Shown piece by piece: positions 12,795 to 22,941 of a stretch of 64,000 bases of DNA (its first letter is position 1; each line of letters opens with the position of its first letter). Source of the DNA: Takakia lepidozioides (Eukaryota > Streptophyta > Takakiopsida > Takakiales > Takakiaceae). Under the pieces are notes generated by a model, which was given only the letters and a program-made list of their open reading frames with translations, ran no database searches and was not told the DNA's origin. The stretch is taken from positions 73,014,756 to 73,078,755 of the forward strand of contig CM060731.1 in NCBI GenBank assembly GCA_030704615.1. Direction: 5' to 3'. The translations under genes and the position numbers were made by a program.

Positions 12795-13660
12795 GGTAGC
12801 CTACGCCATTGGCCCATGTGTTAAGAATTGAATAAGTCCAAGTGCAATCCCCTATGTATTCAAGTAGCGTCTCCTATGTCAATGTGTGAAGAATTGAAAT
12901 CGAAGCCCAAGTGCAATTTCTTATGTATCCAAGTGGGTCTCCTATGTCGAGGCCCATGTGCGACCTCTAGTGTAGCTTATGCCGTTGGCCCATGTGTGAA
13001 GAATTGAAAATCTAAGCCCAAGTGCAATCTTCTATTCATGTATTCAAGTGCATCTCCCATGTAGAGGCCCAAGTGTCCAGTGTCATGTAACTTGCCAAGT
13101 GCAATCTCCTATGTATCCAAGTGCGTCTCCCATGTTTTCCATTAATTTATTAAGTAGTAATATATCCATTCATTATTGATATATCTCCCCAGGCTCCAAG
13201 GAAAGTCCACTTTGCTATTTTTCGGGAATTTTCGTTGGCCCAAGTGTCTAGTGTCATCTAAGTCCAAGTGTAAGATCTTCTATGTATCCGAGTGAGTCGC
13301 CTATGTTGAGGCCCAAGTGCGACCTCTAGGGTAACATGTGCCTTTGGCCCATGTATGAAGAGTTGAAATCTAAGACCAAGTGCAATTTCCTATGTATCCC
13401 AATGCGTCTCCTATGTCGAGGCCCAAGTGCGACCTCTAGTGTAGCCTATGCCGTTGGCCCATGTGTAAAGAATTGAAATCTAAGTCCACGTGCAATTTCC
13501 TGCGTATCCAAGTGCATCTCCTATGTCGAGGCATCGAGGCCCAAGTGCAATATTCTATTTATGTATCCAAGGGCATCTCCCATGTAGAGGCCCAAGTGTC
13601 CAATGTAATGTAACTTGCCCAAGTGCAATCTCCTATGTATCCAAGTACGTCTAATCATTT
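12795..13660. repeat. Degenerate minisatellite, unit about 110 nt
   Basis: Recurring blocks GGCCCATGTGTGAAGAATTG, CCAAGTGCAATCTCCTATGT and CTCCTATGTCGAGGCCCAAG appear roughly every 110 bases (for example near 12825, 12890, 13000, 13350 and 13470), with partial units and a small insertion at about 13150-13230 resembling part of the SINE-like sequence at 13.7 kb. Confidence 0.85.
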
Positions 13661-13795
13661 TTTTTTTTCCACAGAGCCTATGACCAGATTTGAACCGGAG
13701 ACCTTTCCCTTGATATCTCTCCACTCGAGGCTCCAACCATTGTCCCAGGAATGCCCACTTTGCCATTTATGCTATTTTTTGTGAATTTCCAGCGA
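13655..13795 (-). mobile_element. tRNA-derived SINE-like element
   Basis: Read on the minus strand it has a box-A-like TGGTTGGAGCC, a box-B-like GGTTCAAATCTGG about 40 bases later, and then a short A-rich tail (the T run at 13660-13669 on the plus strand). This is the layout of a tRNA-derived SINE head. Target duplications were not resolved. Confidence 0.5.
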
Positions 13796-14619
13796 CCAAA
13801 AGTATTTGGAATTCCACATCTCCCACACTGCAGGTCCAAAAATCCTGAGACCAAGCCCGTGCACCCCTCCTCGTCGAGGGCTTTCCAACGGTACCAAGCA
13901 CCAGCGTTGGGGCCCCGCGGTTTGGGACATTTCAACGCTACAAAACAAAACAAACTAACAAATGTCTCGGTTCATATATTTGATATTTTCACCAATAATT
14001 AGCAATTTCAGTATACTCTATATTCTCATCTGCCTATTATTACCCATTCATTCCTAATTTGGTGAGTGCTATAATTTTATATTCAGTTCCCTTCAGATTT
14101 ATCCCTTTAGTTCTATTATAGTCAGTTCCCTTCAGATCTATCCCTTCAGCTCTATTAGTTTCACTTTCTCTAGCAGTTTTATCAGCATTGTCTTTAGTTC
14201 CCTTCAGCTCCATTATATTCAATTCTCTTCAAATTTATGCTTCCCAATTCCATCACAATCAATTTTATCTTTTCGTAGCATATAGTTTATTATTATTATT
14301 TTTTATCGAGGTGAAACACAAAATATTTTGATTCTAAATTTCACATTTTTTTAAATTGTTATCCTCATGGATTAATACTGTGACGGTTCCGATTTTGCGT
14401 TTAAAATATTTATAAATTTTATTCTATGAGATACACAGAGGCCCTGCCATTGTTTTATTGATACGAAGTTTTATCGAATTATGTTATGGCTAATAATAAT
14501 ATATCTTCCGGTCCTGGGCGGGCTCTCTTGCTCTGGCAAAACATAAGAAAAAGGTGAGAGTGAGGGGCATGACTCAACATAACACACCAATCCGAGCCTT
14601 GGCACGGTCTAAGGTCCTT
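13796..14619. other. AT-rich spacer with short repeated TTCCCTTCAG motifs
   Basis: Several imperfect repeats of TTCCCTTCAGATYTATCCCT lie at about 14086-14230, then AT-rich DNA up to the retroelement end. No gene recognised. Confidence 0.5.
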
Positions 14620-14704
14620 TGTCGTGCGCATATATATCGCTACACAACTACATCGCTGTCCAAACCACACCACACATATATGCACAATAAAGTAGTCTGC
14701 CACA
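14620..14704 (-). repeat. Candidate 85-bp 3' LTR of Ty3 element A
   Basis: On the minus strand it follows a polypurine tract (GGGGGGCGAT), starts TGTGGCAGAC and ends CACGACA (TG...CA). The second copy at 47221-47305 is the same length and loses similarity to this one at exactly the same base, which marks a true element end. It is very short for a Ty3/gypsy LTR, and a matching 5' copy was not found. Confidence 0.6.
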
Positions 14705-14964
14705 ATCGCCCCCCTAGCTGGTGGGTAGGTCCCTCTACCTCCAAATAGCTACAAGATGTAATAGCCACAGCCGTACTAAGTCCTCTATCACTGTCCCTGT
14801 TGTACTCAAACTCTGTAAACCAAGAGGCCGGGTACAAGAGTAGCCCCATCGTTAGTCGCCGTCTTGCAATCTGTGAACTTGAGCCAGGATCTCGTGTGTT
14901 CAAGGTCTCCTAGTAGCTTGGCGTTGCATTTCTTGTCAGCCTCCCATGGTTGTATCCACTCCCA

Positions 14965-16161
14965 CTATCCAATGCAATGCGGACATAACCAATCCCCAGC
15001 AGGAACCATCTCAAGAGGTGGAGTCAAGCATCCCATATGCCAACCTCTAGAGCATCGATCACACACCAGCATGGTGGCTGCCCCTCTAGCAGACCCACAC
15101 AACATGCATTTCAAACTTGCAGATACCACTACCAGGTTTGGATCAATCCTGCCATCGACATTCGGAAGGTGACATGGCGCACAATTACGCACATGGTCCT
15201 TCCAAGTTATGCCATCCTGACCCTCCAAGACCAAGACGCCTGAGGGCAAAACCTCTCGAACCCTCAAAATAACACGTCATGCAGTCACATCCAATGTCGT
15301 AGGAGCAGTCTGCTGCAGATAGACATAGTCACCAGGGTTGAATCTCCGAACCCCAGGACGATAGCCCCCACCACGTATGGTAGCATACCTCAACGTATCA
15401 CGGTGTTGTGCAATGGCAAGGTTCTCGAAAGCCATGGGCATGACTCTCTTGAACAACTCTGCACGCTGCTCACATGCACGTGCCCACACGTCCGGATCGT
15501 CAAGGTTAAGAACTGTAGCAGCTTCTCTGCGAATGGATGTAGGCAAATCCGGCTCTCGGCCAAAGAGAAGAAAGTATGGTGAGAAGGAGGCAAGTGATGC
15601 TTGCTTGCTGAACCTGTAGCCCATGGCTAACCAGGATAACTGAAGGTCCCAATCTCCTAGGTGTCCCTTCTGCAAGCCATACTTGCGCAAACCCATCTTT
15701 ACTGTCTGAACAACTCTCTCTGCCAAGCCATCGGCCTCAAGATGATCCCGAGAAGTGGTGCGGTGGTCTATCAAGGCTTTGTCACACAAAGCCTGAAACT
15801 CCCCCAAGAACTCTCTCCCTTGGTCCGTGAGTACCTCAGCTGGAGCACCGAATCGGCTAAGCACACAATCCAAGAATGCATACGCAGCTCCCTCACTAGC
15901 CTTATCAGGCAATGGAACCAATTCAATCCACTTGGAGAAGTGTTCCACCATCACCAACACGTACTTGTTGTGGCGCATGGTCAGTGGCAACGGCCCTTCG
16001 AAGTCAAGACTCCACCTGTAGCCCAATCCCATGATCCGAAGAGGGTGCAATTGTGGAGTAGGGGCGTTGAATGAAGCACGCACCCTGTCACACACCATGC
16101 ACCTAGCCACAAATTGTTGCACCTTTGTGTGCATACCACGCCACCAATACATCCAGATCAT
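14965..16161 (-). pseudogene. Integrase core plus C-terminal PHD finger of element A
   Basis: Retroviral-type integrase of about 290 residues: the zinc-finger end (QQFVARCMVCDRVR), then the DDE core with Asp in RWSLDFEGPLP, Asp in VLTDQGREF and Glu in HLEADGLAERVVQ. A GPY/F-like segment (GYRPGVRRFNPGDYVYLQQ) follows. After a stop near 15270 the same reading continues as a 100-residue segment ending in a C4HC3 PHD finger (CMLC, CDRC, WHMGC, CPHC at 15108 to 14974). Integrase inserts element cDNA; a PHD finger in place of the usual chromodomain may direct it to modified histones (inference). The first half of the zinc-binding domain is lost in the internal deletion. Confidence 0.85.
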
Positions 16162-16164
16162 AAA

Positions 16165-16886
16165 TCCAACGTGCTAAAGACCTTGGCATGCCCAATGGCA
16201 TCAAAGATCTCCTCTGGTGTTGGCATGGCATACCTATCGGACTTGGTCTAACAATTTACAGGCCGGTAATCACCGCACATACGTCTCTCCGTCCATTTGC
16301 CAAAGACATCCTTCTTGGCTGGCATCACTGTGGCTGAAGCATACTCTCCCCCAGATAGCTCCACCAAACCAGCCTCCCAAAGGTCCTGAGTTCTCATCTG
16401 AATCAAGGACCTCTCCATGTCACTGTATCTATAGGGTCTCCGAAAGATTGGCGTGTCAGTAGCCAATTCAATGCGAATCTCTTGACCCTTCAGTGCTCCT
16501 AAGTCCTTTCAAACTAAGCTGAAGGCAAAGCAGTTCCTGTAAGCCCTCAAGAACCGCCGTATACGTCGTCTCTCTCCTCCGGTGACTATAGGTCCAACAT
16601 CAGGCTCCCAGTTGTCCTCCGTGACTGCAACCTTGAGTCCAGCAGACTTAGAGGTAGAAGACGCGTCCCGTGGATGCTATGCTGCAACCTCTTGAGCAGT
16701 GACCAATGCCTGCTCTGTCAGTGACAATGTCTCATCCTGCCCCATCATCCCATCCTTGAGGACCTCCTCAATCCGAGAAAAATCCCCAACCTGATCCATC
16801 ACCGCCGCCTTGGCTGCCAACTCCTTCTGAACCTCGAGCACCTCCCACGTGTGCCATGGATGCGGCCTGCACCTCGTGCTCCTCAC
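16165..16886 (-). pseudogene. Reverse transcriptase N-terminal remnant of element A
   Basis: Corresponds to the start of the RT in the copy at 33578-34636 (DNWEPDVGPIVTGGERRR, FRRPYRYSDMERSLIQMR, KKDVFGKWTERRMCGDYRPV). It carries extra stops and an ACTAAG insertion near 16510, and ends at the deletion junction next to the integrase, before the catalytic palm. Confidence 0.8.
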
Positions 16887-16977
16887 ATGCTCGCCCCCAC
16901 TCGCTGCCTATACCATCTCGGTAGGCAGGGAGACCATGAAGGGAAGTGTACTCCGTACTCTGCTCAGCCATAGCCAA

Positions 16978-17915
16978 GCTGATAATCCAGGTCAAGCAAT
17001 TGAGATCCATTGCTTGCCCCAACACCTGACGACGTGATGCCTCAGAAAGAGATGGCACCGCCGTGGTACCTGTGGTAAAACCCATCGCCCGCTCGCGCTC
17101 ATCAGCATTGGGCTCCACTAATTGTTGCAACTGGCTATCCCACAAGAGGCCAGGTCCACCATCCTGAAAAGCATGGGATCCTGGGAAGCTGAGCAGTGTA
17201 GGTAATGCTGCTCGTGGTTGACCCACCCTGTTGACCACTGCCAAAGGCAAACGGTCATCACGTCTCACACGTTGAGACTGCCTCCCTGTGTCCAAAATGC
17301 TATCCACTGTGAGGTGTGCTGGCCGTTGCACCCTATCAAATGCACGCTTGAGCAGTGCGGGTGGCATCAAGTTAGTCCACCATAGCCATGGACGATGAGC
17401 CCATGATCCCACTGCAGCTGCATCCAGCAACACTGCTGACCCAAGCCACGACCGGACTTGATGCACATTGGCCATCACCCTGGCCCGAGAATCACCCATC
17501 AGTGGCACATTCTCCAAGATGTATGCTTGAGATACAGTTTGATGAAGCTGCAAGTGGCGCAAAATCCGCACCATCTCCCAAAACAGACCCGTCCTCGAGT
17601 CTCGCAATCCATTGCCATGCCCGGCTGATGAATGCCCTTGGCAGGGCCAACTTGCACTACCAGATCAATGGAGCCAACCTGCTCCAAATCCTGCGCCCCC
17701 AGCAAAGAAATGTCTGCTGGCAAGGCTTGTTGGTATCCACGAACTGCAGACACTGACAACAAATCAGGGTACTGCTGTACCAACTGAGCAATATGGCGCA
17801 GTGAGACGTGTCGTGCAGTCTCATCCCTCTCCACATATAGGTAACGTTGAACTCGTATACCTGCCTGCAATACTACAGCCAATCCAGTGCTGATCCCGCC
17901 AAACAAGTCCAGAAG
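16978..17915 (-). pseudogene. C5-cytosine DNA methyltransferase domain (DNMT3/DRM-like) inside element A
   Basis: Motif I, LLDLFGGISTGLAVVLQAG (SAM binding), begins at 17915. DLVVQVG ends near 17646. The catalytic motif IV PCQG (Cys codon 17641-17643) follows in the next frame, then GLRDSRTGLFWEMVRIL. Motif VI YILENVPLM is near 17514. A motif VIII-like DAAAVGSWAHRPWLWWTNL follows, and motif IX/X RERAMGF with RRQVLGQAMDL ends at 16978. Spacing and order agree with DNMT3/DRM-type de novo methyltransferases, which transfer a methyl group to C5 of cytosine. A single-base frameshift separates motif I from motif IV, so this copy is probably inactive, but every catalytic motif can be recognised. It lies between protease and RT, an unusual place for host-derived cargo. 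DNMT1-like origin is less likely given the motif VI-VIII spacing. Confidence 0.8.
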
Positions 17916-18289
17916 GCATATGCCTTCATCCGGGCACTGCCACACAAGAGGTGTGGTGTCCAATGACGACAACTGAGGTGGTCCTGGTGCAATCACCGCA
18001 CTCTCCTCTTCTCTTGACGGTACGAAGGCCTCTACCCAGGCTTGTTGTACCTGTCCATCAACAGCCTGCTGCAAATCCTTGCTCGTACCCCATAATGGAG
18101 TGTGAGCAACCATGGTAGGCAACTCCGCCGTACCATGCATGTCATTCTGCTCTACTGGAGGTGGCACATCCTCTGCATGGGCATTGCCTTCCAGCAACTC
18201 TCCAGGCCAACTAACTGCAGCTGTAAAGACGGCTAGTATTGGCATCTTGCCCCACTGGGCAGCCGCAATACCCCCAATGAATGTCACAG

Positions 18290-19427
18290 GGAGCTGTGCA
18301 CGACGACCATCTCCTGACTGCCATCCAGGGCTGTAGGATGCTGACACCTTCCAAAAGTCCAGGGTGAAGCCCATGGGATATAACACTGCCCCACCAACAA
18401 GGACATCGTAAGAGATCGCGTCTGTCACAATGGCCTTGGCTCGCATCACTGAGCCATCTACAGGATGATCTGGTTGTAGTCCAATGGCCAACTCACGCCG
18501 TGTCATGCCCCGAGCCTGCTCTGATCCTCCCAGAGATGTTTGTATCTAGAAAAGACGAGGCTCCATATCCGCCTCCATGAGGCCCAAACCTGCAATAGCA
18601 GCTCTGCCCAACATCAGTGGCTGAGCTCCTGAGTCCAACAAGACCCGCAGTGGCCGGTACTTCTTGCCTGCCGGTCCACTCAAAGTTAAAATGCCTCCCT
18701 GGTTGTCTAACAAGACAACTCGAGGTGTCACCATGGCGCGCTCAAAGGCTGGCCTAGCTGGCAGCTCCGTCAACCTAGCAGCTGCAGCTTGCCATGGTGT
18801 AGCCGTGGCAGTCTTGACCCTCAAATCTGAGGATCCCTCTGCCACTACACCTTCAAGTAACTCCGCAAAAGATGAAGTGACCTCCCCACTCTCGCAGAGT
18901 GTTGCTGCTAGTTTGAACACTGCAGCTGGTCTTACCCCCGGCGTCGCAATAATGGTTGTCGAGAACAGTGGGGCTTGACACACAGAGGTGGCTGCCCCCA
19001 ATAACACACCGGCTGCACTAGCCTTGGTAGCAGGTGTCAGTGCTGCACGTGTAGCTCTCCCCAATGGCATAGTAACCTCCGCCTCGGTAACAGTCGGGCG
19101 AGAACTAGGTGCCATGGATGGCGTCGACACTGTCTCCGCCAATGTGAATGACTGAGGAAGCCTCGCCTGACGGCTTGCCTCCCCACATTGTGGATCCAAC
19201 TCCACCTCTGCACCTCGTGGCTCACAAACTCGTGCTGCTCCTCGAGTCACGGCTGCAGCAGCCTCCACCTGCTCTAGTGGTAGTGCTGCTCCGCATATAA
19301 ATCCCATGTCTCCCATATCTCCTCCCTTAGGAGCAGGAGGTGGACCATCCCGCCTGGAAGCCGGTACCGCCTGAGCTGTAGTCATGGCAGCGAGCCTCTG
19401 CTCTAGCTGCTGAAGCCGGTTGGCCAT
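18290..19427 (-). pseudogene. Retropepsin-like aspartic protease region of element A
   Basis: The active-site motif VLLDSGAQPLMLGRAAI lies near 18600-18650, followed after a break at about 18546 by the second half (DAISYDVLVGGAVLYPMGF, LDFWKVSASYSPGW), the typical form in plant and algal Ty3 elements. It would cleave the Gag-Pol polyprotein. The region before the active site is a low-complexity Ala/Thr/Pro-rich linker. A stop codon separates the halves in this copy. Confidence 0.75.
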
Positions 19428-19479
19428 GCCTTGGTCAACACCCTGACCTCCGCGTCCTTGGCCATGTTGAGCTTGCCCT

Positions 19480-20876
19480 TGGCCTACACCTCGTGCCCGA
19501 CCACCTCGTCCTCTCTGGGCTGGTCCACCTCACCCCCGGCCACCATTGTTCCCTTGGAACTGGCCTGGGCGCAACTCAGGATGCAAGTCATAACACTGGG
19601 CATCTCCATGCCCATACTTGCATCAATGCCCACACTGCAACTGTGCAGGCTGTGTTTGTGCCGGCCTTTTGCCACTCTCTGGGCAATCTCTCTTGACATG
19701 GGGTCCTCCTCATGTCCAACATATCATCTCTGGTTGCTGTTGGCTTGCAAAAGATGCCACGGGCCTCTGCACCTGAGGTCTCCTGTAAGCTCCATGGAAC
19801 TTGGGTTGGGAAACCTTGCCCCCCTGACCACGCTGTTGGGCAGTCCTTTGTGCATGTGGGCTGGCAGCTACGCCTCGTGCAGGCATGTCCTTGCCAAACC
19901 CAATGGTAACAACTCGCTCCTCCACCATGTTGAGCTCAATCCACTCAGCCAGAAGAAACACATCTGCTAATGTGGGTTGGGCTGCTTGTAACAGGGTTGC
20001 ATCCCGCACCCTTCTCCTGAGCTCCTTGTCCAAAATTCCATACCAGAACTGGATTGTCTGAGCTTCAGTAACCCCTTGGGTCACACTTATCAAGCACCTC
20101 ATACGAGTGTAGGCCTCTCGCAAGCTCTCACTAGGTTTGCGCTGGAAGTCTTGCAAACTTCACAGCTTCTCTGTCCGTACACCTTGGTAGTTCCTCCGCA
20201 ACTCCTGGAAGAACTCCACCACCGGGTTGAATCTAGGCACATGTGTTGTAGTCGTGGCAGGAGGAGTAGTAGCACTTTTTGAACTGGTACCACCTGCAGA
20301 AGTACCGGCACTACTTGTTCCACTACTAGTGCTGGTAGTGGGAGATATTGGTACTGATGCAGCTACTGGTCGCGTCGTGCCTCGAGTAATGGAGACGTAG
20401 TCAGGTAACCAATACATCCTCCACTCCTCAATCTCTGCTTCATGTCCTCACCTGAACTCGTGGTAATCGTCCATAAGCGGGCCATCCAAATGCTGGAACA
20501 GTCCCTTCCACGCCATGAATGGGGTGAATAGCTGTGGATTGCGCATCTGCTGCAAATCACACCAAGTGTCGAACTCCTGGATAAAGTCATCCAACTCGAT
20601 TGTGCCCACAGCTCCAGAGTACCTACGAGGCCCCTTGGTAGCTCCATACATCTCCTCCATGTCGTCCCACAACAATGGCGAATGAAACTGCACACCTGTT
20701 GATGAAGCCTCTGAGTCTGTGTCTGACTCTACAGTAGTTGAGGGTGGCGGTGAAGGTGGTCTGAACCGAATACCTCGTCTTGTGAACCCACTCTCACTGT
20801 TACTGCCTGTAGCCGTACTCCCCTCAAAACCCTTGGGTAACTCCGTAATGACACTCACAATGTGCACCTCCTCCAC
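19480..20876 (-). pseudogene. Gag of element A
   Basis: Starts MEEVHIVSV at 20876. The conserved retrotransposon gag core (TIELDDFIQEFDTWCDLQQM, QLFTPFMAWKGLFQHLDGP) continues, with frame changes near 20448 and 20160, to FQRKPSESLREAYTRMR and ELRRRVRDATLLQAAQPTL. A CCHC zinc knuckle follows (MICWT-stop-GGPHVKRDC near 19700): its second cysteine is replaced by TGA. A Gln/Gly-rich basic stretch typical of nucleic-acid binding follows. The product would form the particle; this copy cannot make the full protein. Confidence 0.75.
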
Positions 20877-21394
20877 GTGACACTATAAGGCTCTAGTACT
20901 AATCTAATAGTGACACGGGTAGGCACCTGTTGCAGTCTAAGGGTCATATCCCAATGGCTCAGGGCACCTGCACCTGCATCCACCGCAAGAACTCCTATGG
21001 TTGGCTGGTCATCAACCTAGCCTCACCATAGAAGAAACACCGGTGGTCTTGCTGGTCATCACTCCAGCCTCACCACCGACAGCATACTCTAGGATTGACC
21101 GGTGATCAAATCCGGCCTAATCCCTATAAAAGCAAGCGCCCACACAAAACCAACATGGCGCACAGCCAAGCATGCAGGTGTTGGGGGGGATCCAAACGCA
21201 AGAAATCAAAACATCAACACCCCCACACCAAAATCCATCTGCAGTGCTGACCTGCAGAATATCCCAGCCCAAAACCCCGGACTGATTGGCCTCCACCAAG
21301 AGAGGCTTTGGCAACTACAAGTACAAGGTAATGAAACTAGTACAGAGATGGAAGGGAAGAATAGAAGCCCGACCAAGCAAGATCTAATCCTGAT
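20877..21394. other. Leader region upstream of gag
   Basis: Contains the degenerate primer-binding-like stretch near 20900 and, on the plus strand, a TATA-like CTATAAAAGC at about 21122. No sequence like the 85-bp terminal repeat is present here, so the 5' LTR is missing or has diverged. Confidence 0.4.
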
Positions 21395-22042
21395 CTATGC
21401 TATCAACTGCCAGACTTCTCTCAAAGTGCCTCGCTCTGCATGATGGTAAGGTGTAGGAGGTATATCTATGTCCAGAAACCTGCCACTAACCTTGTCCCAA
21501 ACTACAGTAGCTCGCTCTAACCAACCCTCCTCCTCTTTCTGCCAGGTATAGACAAAGCAATACTCCCCTATCTCCCGCTCACTGAACACTAAAGAAAACA
21601 AAGGTAGGGTCTGATAGTCTCTCAACTCAAAAGCTTTGAGACGGTTGCGGGTGTCCTCATTGCGAATGACTGCATCTCCTTCACGCACAACAAACATGTC
21701 ATTGCTAATGAACCCCCGTTCGTGGTTGCCCTATGCAGAGCATATCCGGCTGCAACCATGTCTGATTGCACAAACTTGTGTAGCTCCTGCTCCTCTGCTC
21801 CAGTACACCACGGCCTTGTGGCTGAACACCTTGGTCCCCGGGGCTGTCTTTGGCTGTGTTCCAAGCCTAGCTTTCACCCACTTTGGTATTTCACCTACAA
21901 CTGCAGAACTGCTGGCTCCAACAGAGTTCTGACTGTCCAAGGCGATATTGAGGCCCTCAATGCCAACTACAGCAGTCTGTTGTCTACTGCTAATGCCTGA
22001 CTCCCAGTATGCAATCAACTCGTCCAATTGTTCTCCACTCAA
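21395..22042 (-). CDS. Unknown 216-codon frame with one internal amber stop
   Basis: One minus-strand frame runs from MSGEQLDELIAYW at 22042 to HAERGTLREVWQLIA at 21395, broken only by TAG at 21731-21733. The second half looks like a compact soluble domain (DMFVVREGDAVIRNED, ERATVVWDKVSGRFLDIDIP). No family recognised. It lies just upstream of, and in the same orientation as, the gag of element A, so it could be an accessory frame of a related element or an unrelated gene remnant. No signal peptide or membrane segment is visible. Confidence 0.4.
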
Positions 22043-22373
22043 ATTAGATCTAGATAGATAGATTTCCCCTTTTTGCAGCTATCCCTCCAAAAACTGAGTC
22101 AAACAGAGTCCATCTGACAAAGTTATGACCAATTAGGCTCTAAATCATTTAAATTAGATCGAAAGGTTATTTATTTATTTATTTATTTTTATTTTTAACA
22201 CCGAAACGTTCTCGCCATTACAAACCGTTCCCAGGTTTCATTTGTAGTTACAGGTGCACCACCACAGGCTTGTCGCTCTAGCTCGCAGGTCTTGCACAGA
22301 TCTTTGCACACAGCGCCCGTCTCTGAAGCTTCGCCTATAGTTTGTGCAGATTTTGATACGGTTTGCTTCAATA
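22043..22373. other. AT-rich spacer with (TTTA)n
   Basis: A TTTATTTA run lies at about 22168-22190; no gene recognised. Confidence 0.5.
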
Positions 22374-22864
22374 ATGGCTGCCTGTGCTGCATCTTCCTGG
22401 TGGCCACTGGCATTCCCACTCTGTCCAGAAGCAAGAAGGTTGCAAGAGTGGCCTCCGTCCAGGCCAGCTTCCCCAGCCTGCGATCTGGCAACCGACTGCA
22501 TTCCCTGGCAATGAGCAACCGGTCGTTTTCGAGCCAAACTAGAATCGCCAAGTCCTCGGCGAAGACCACATGCAATGCAAAGGTTGTGATCTCCTTGAGC
22601 ACCGGAGCTCTTCTGTTTCTGGGACGATTTGTGTTCCTCCCCTTCCAGAGAGACAATGTTGCAAGGCAAGGACTCCCTGTACAAAATGGCGTTACTCACT
22701 TTGAGGCCGGTGATAGCCGGGCACAGGAGGTCGTTGGCTTTTTGAAGACGAATGACCCCGCTGGTTTCACCCTCGTCGATGTGCTTGCTTGGGGAGCTCT
22801 GGGTCATGCCATTGGTTTCACCATCCTGGCCATTGCAACCAATGATTATGAGCCTACCTTTTAG
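22374..22864 (+). pseudogene. PSAG: PsaG, photosystem I subunit V, intronless copy with a transit-peptide frameshift
   Basis: The mature protein is clear: [58 protein letters not shown], ending at the TAG at 22862-22864. PsaG is a two-helix thylakoid protein that stabilises photosystem I and binds the light-harvesting antenna. The natural start, ATG at 22374 (MAACAASS...), is one base out of frame with the remainder ([12 protein letters not shown]...), so a base is missing near 22394-22400. Translation from that ATG ends early; an upstream ATG at 22292 opens the mature frame but gives a poor transit peptide. No intron is present. Together with the two fragments downstream it looks like a cDNA-derived copy. 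Confidence 0.8.
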
Positions 22865-22941
22865 ACTCGGCAGCGCCTGCATTGGCCGTCTCGCGCTCCT
22901 TCTAGCTTCTGCTGATCCGAGAGAGAGAGCAGGCAGGAGCC

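Larger units (their letters stand above)
14620..20915 (-). mobile_element. Ty3/gypsy retrotransposon A with DNA methyltransferase and PHD finger (defective)
   Basis: Minus-strand domain order: gag (20876 to about 19480), aspartic protease (19427 to about 18290), C5-cytosine methyltransferase (17915 to 16978), N-terminal part of reverse transcriptase (about 16680 to 16165), integrase core (16160 to 15277) and PHD finger (15108 to 14974), then polypurine tract and short LTR. A degenerate primer-binding-like site (TAGTACTAGAGCC) lies near 20900. The RT palm, RNase H and integrase zinc region are deleted between about 16161 and 16165 compared with the copy at 33.5-34.6/45-47 kb, and several stops and frameshifts are present, so the copy cannot move by itself. 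Confidence 0.9.

Noticed and set aside
16768-17607. Reading the methyltransferase as a free-standing host DRM or DNMT3 gene nested in the element
   Set aside because: It is collinear with gag, protease, RT and integrase on one strand with no intron, start codon or flanking duplication around it. It fits element cargo better.
18546-19427. Low-complexity Ala/Thr frame as a separate structural protein
   Set aside because: It contains the VLLDSGAQ protease motif and leads into the second protease half, so it is the gag-protease linker and protease.
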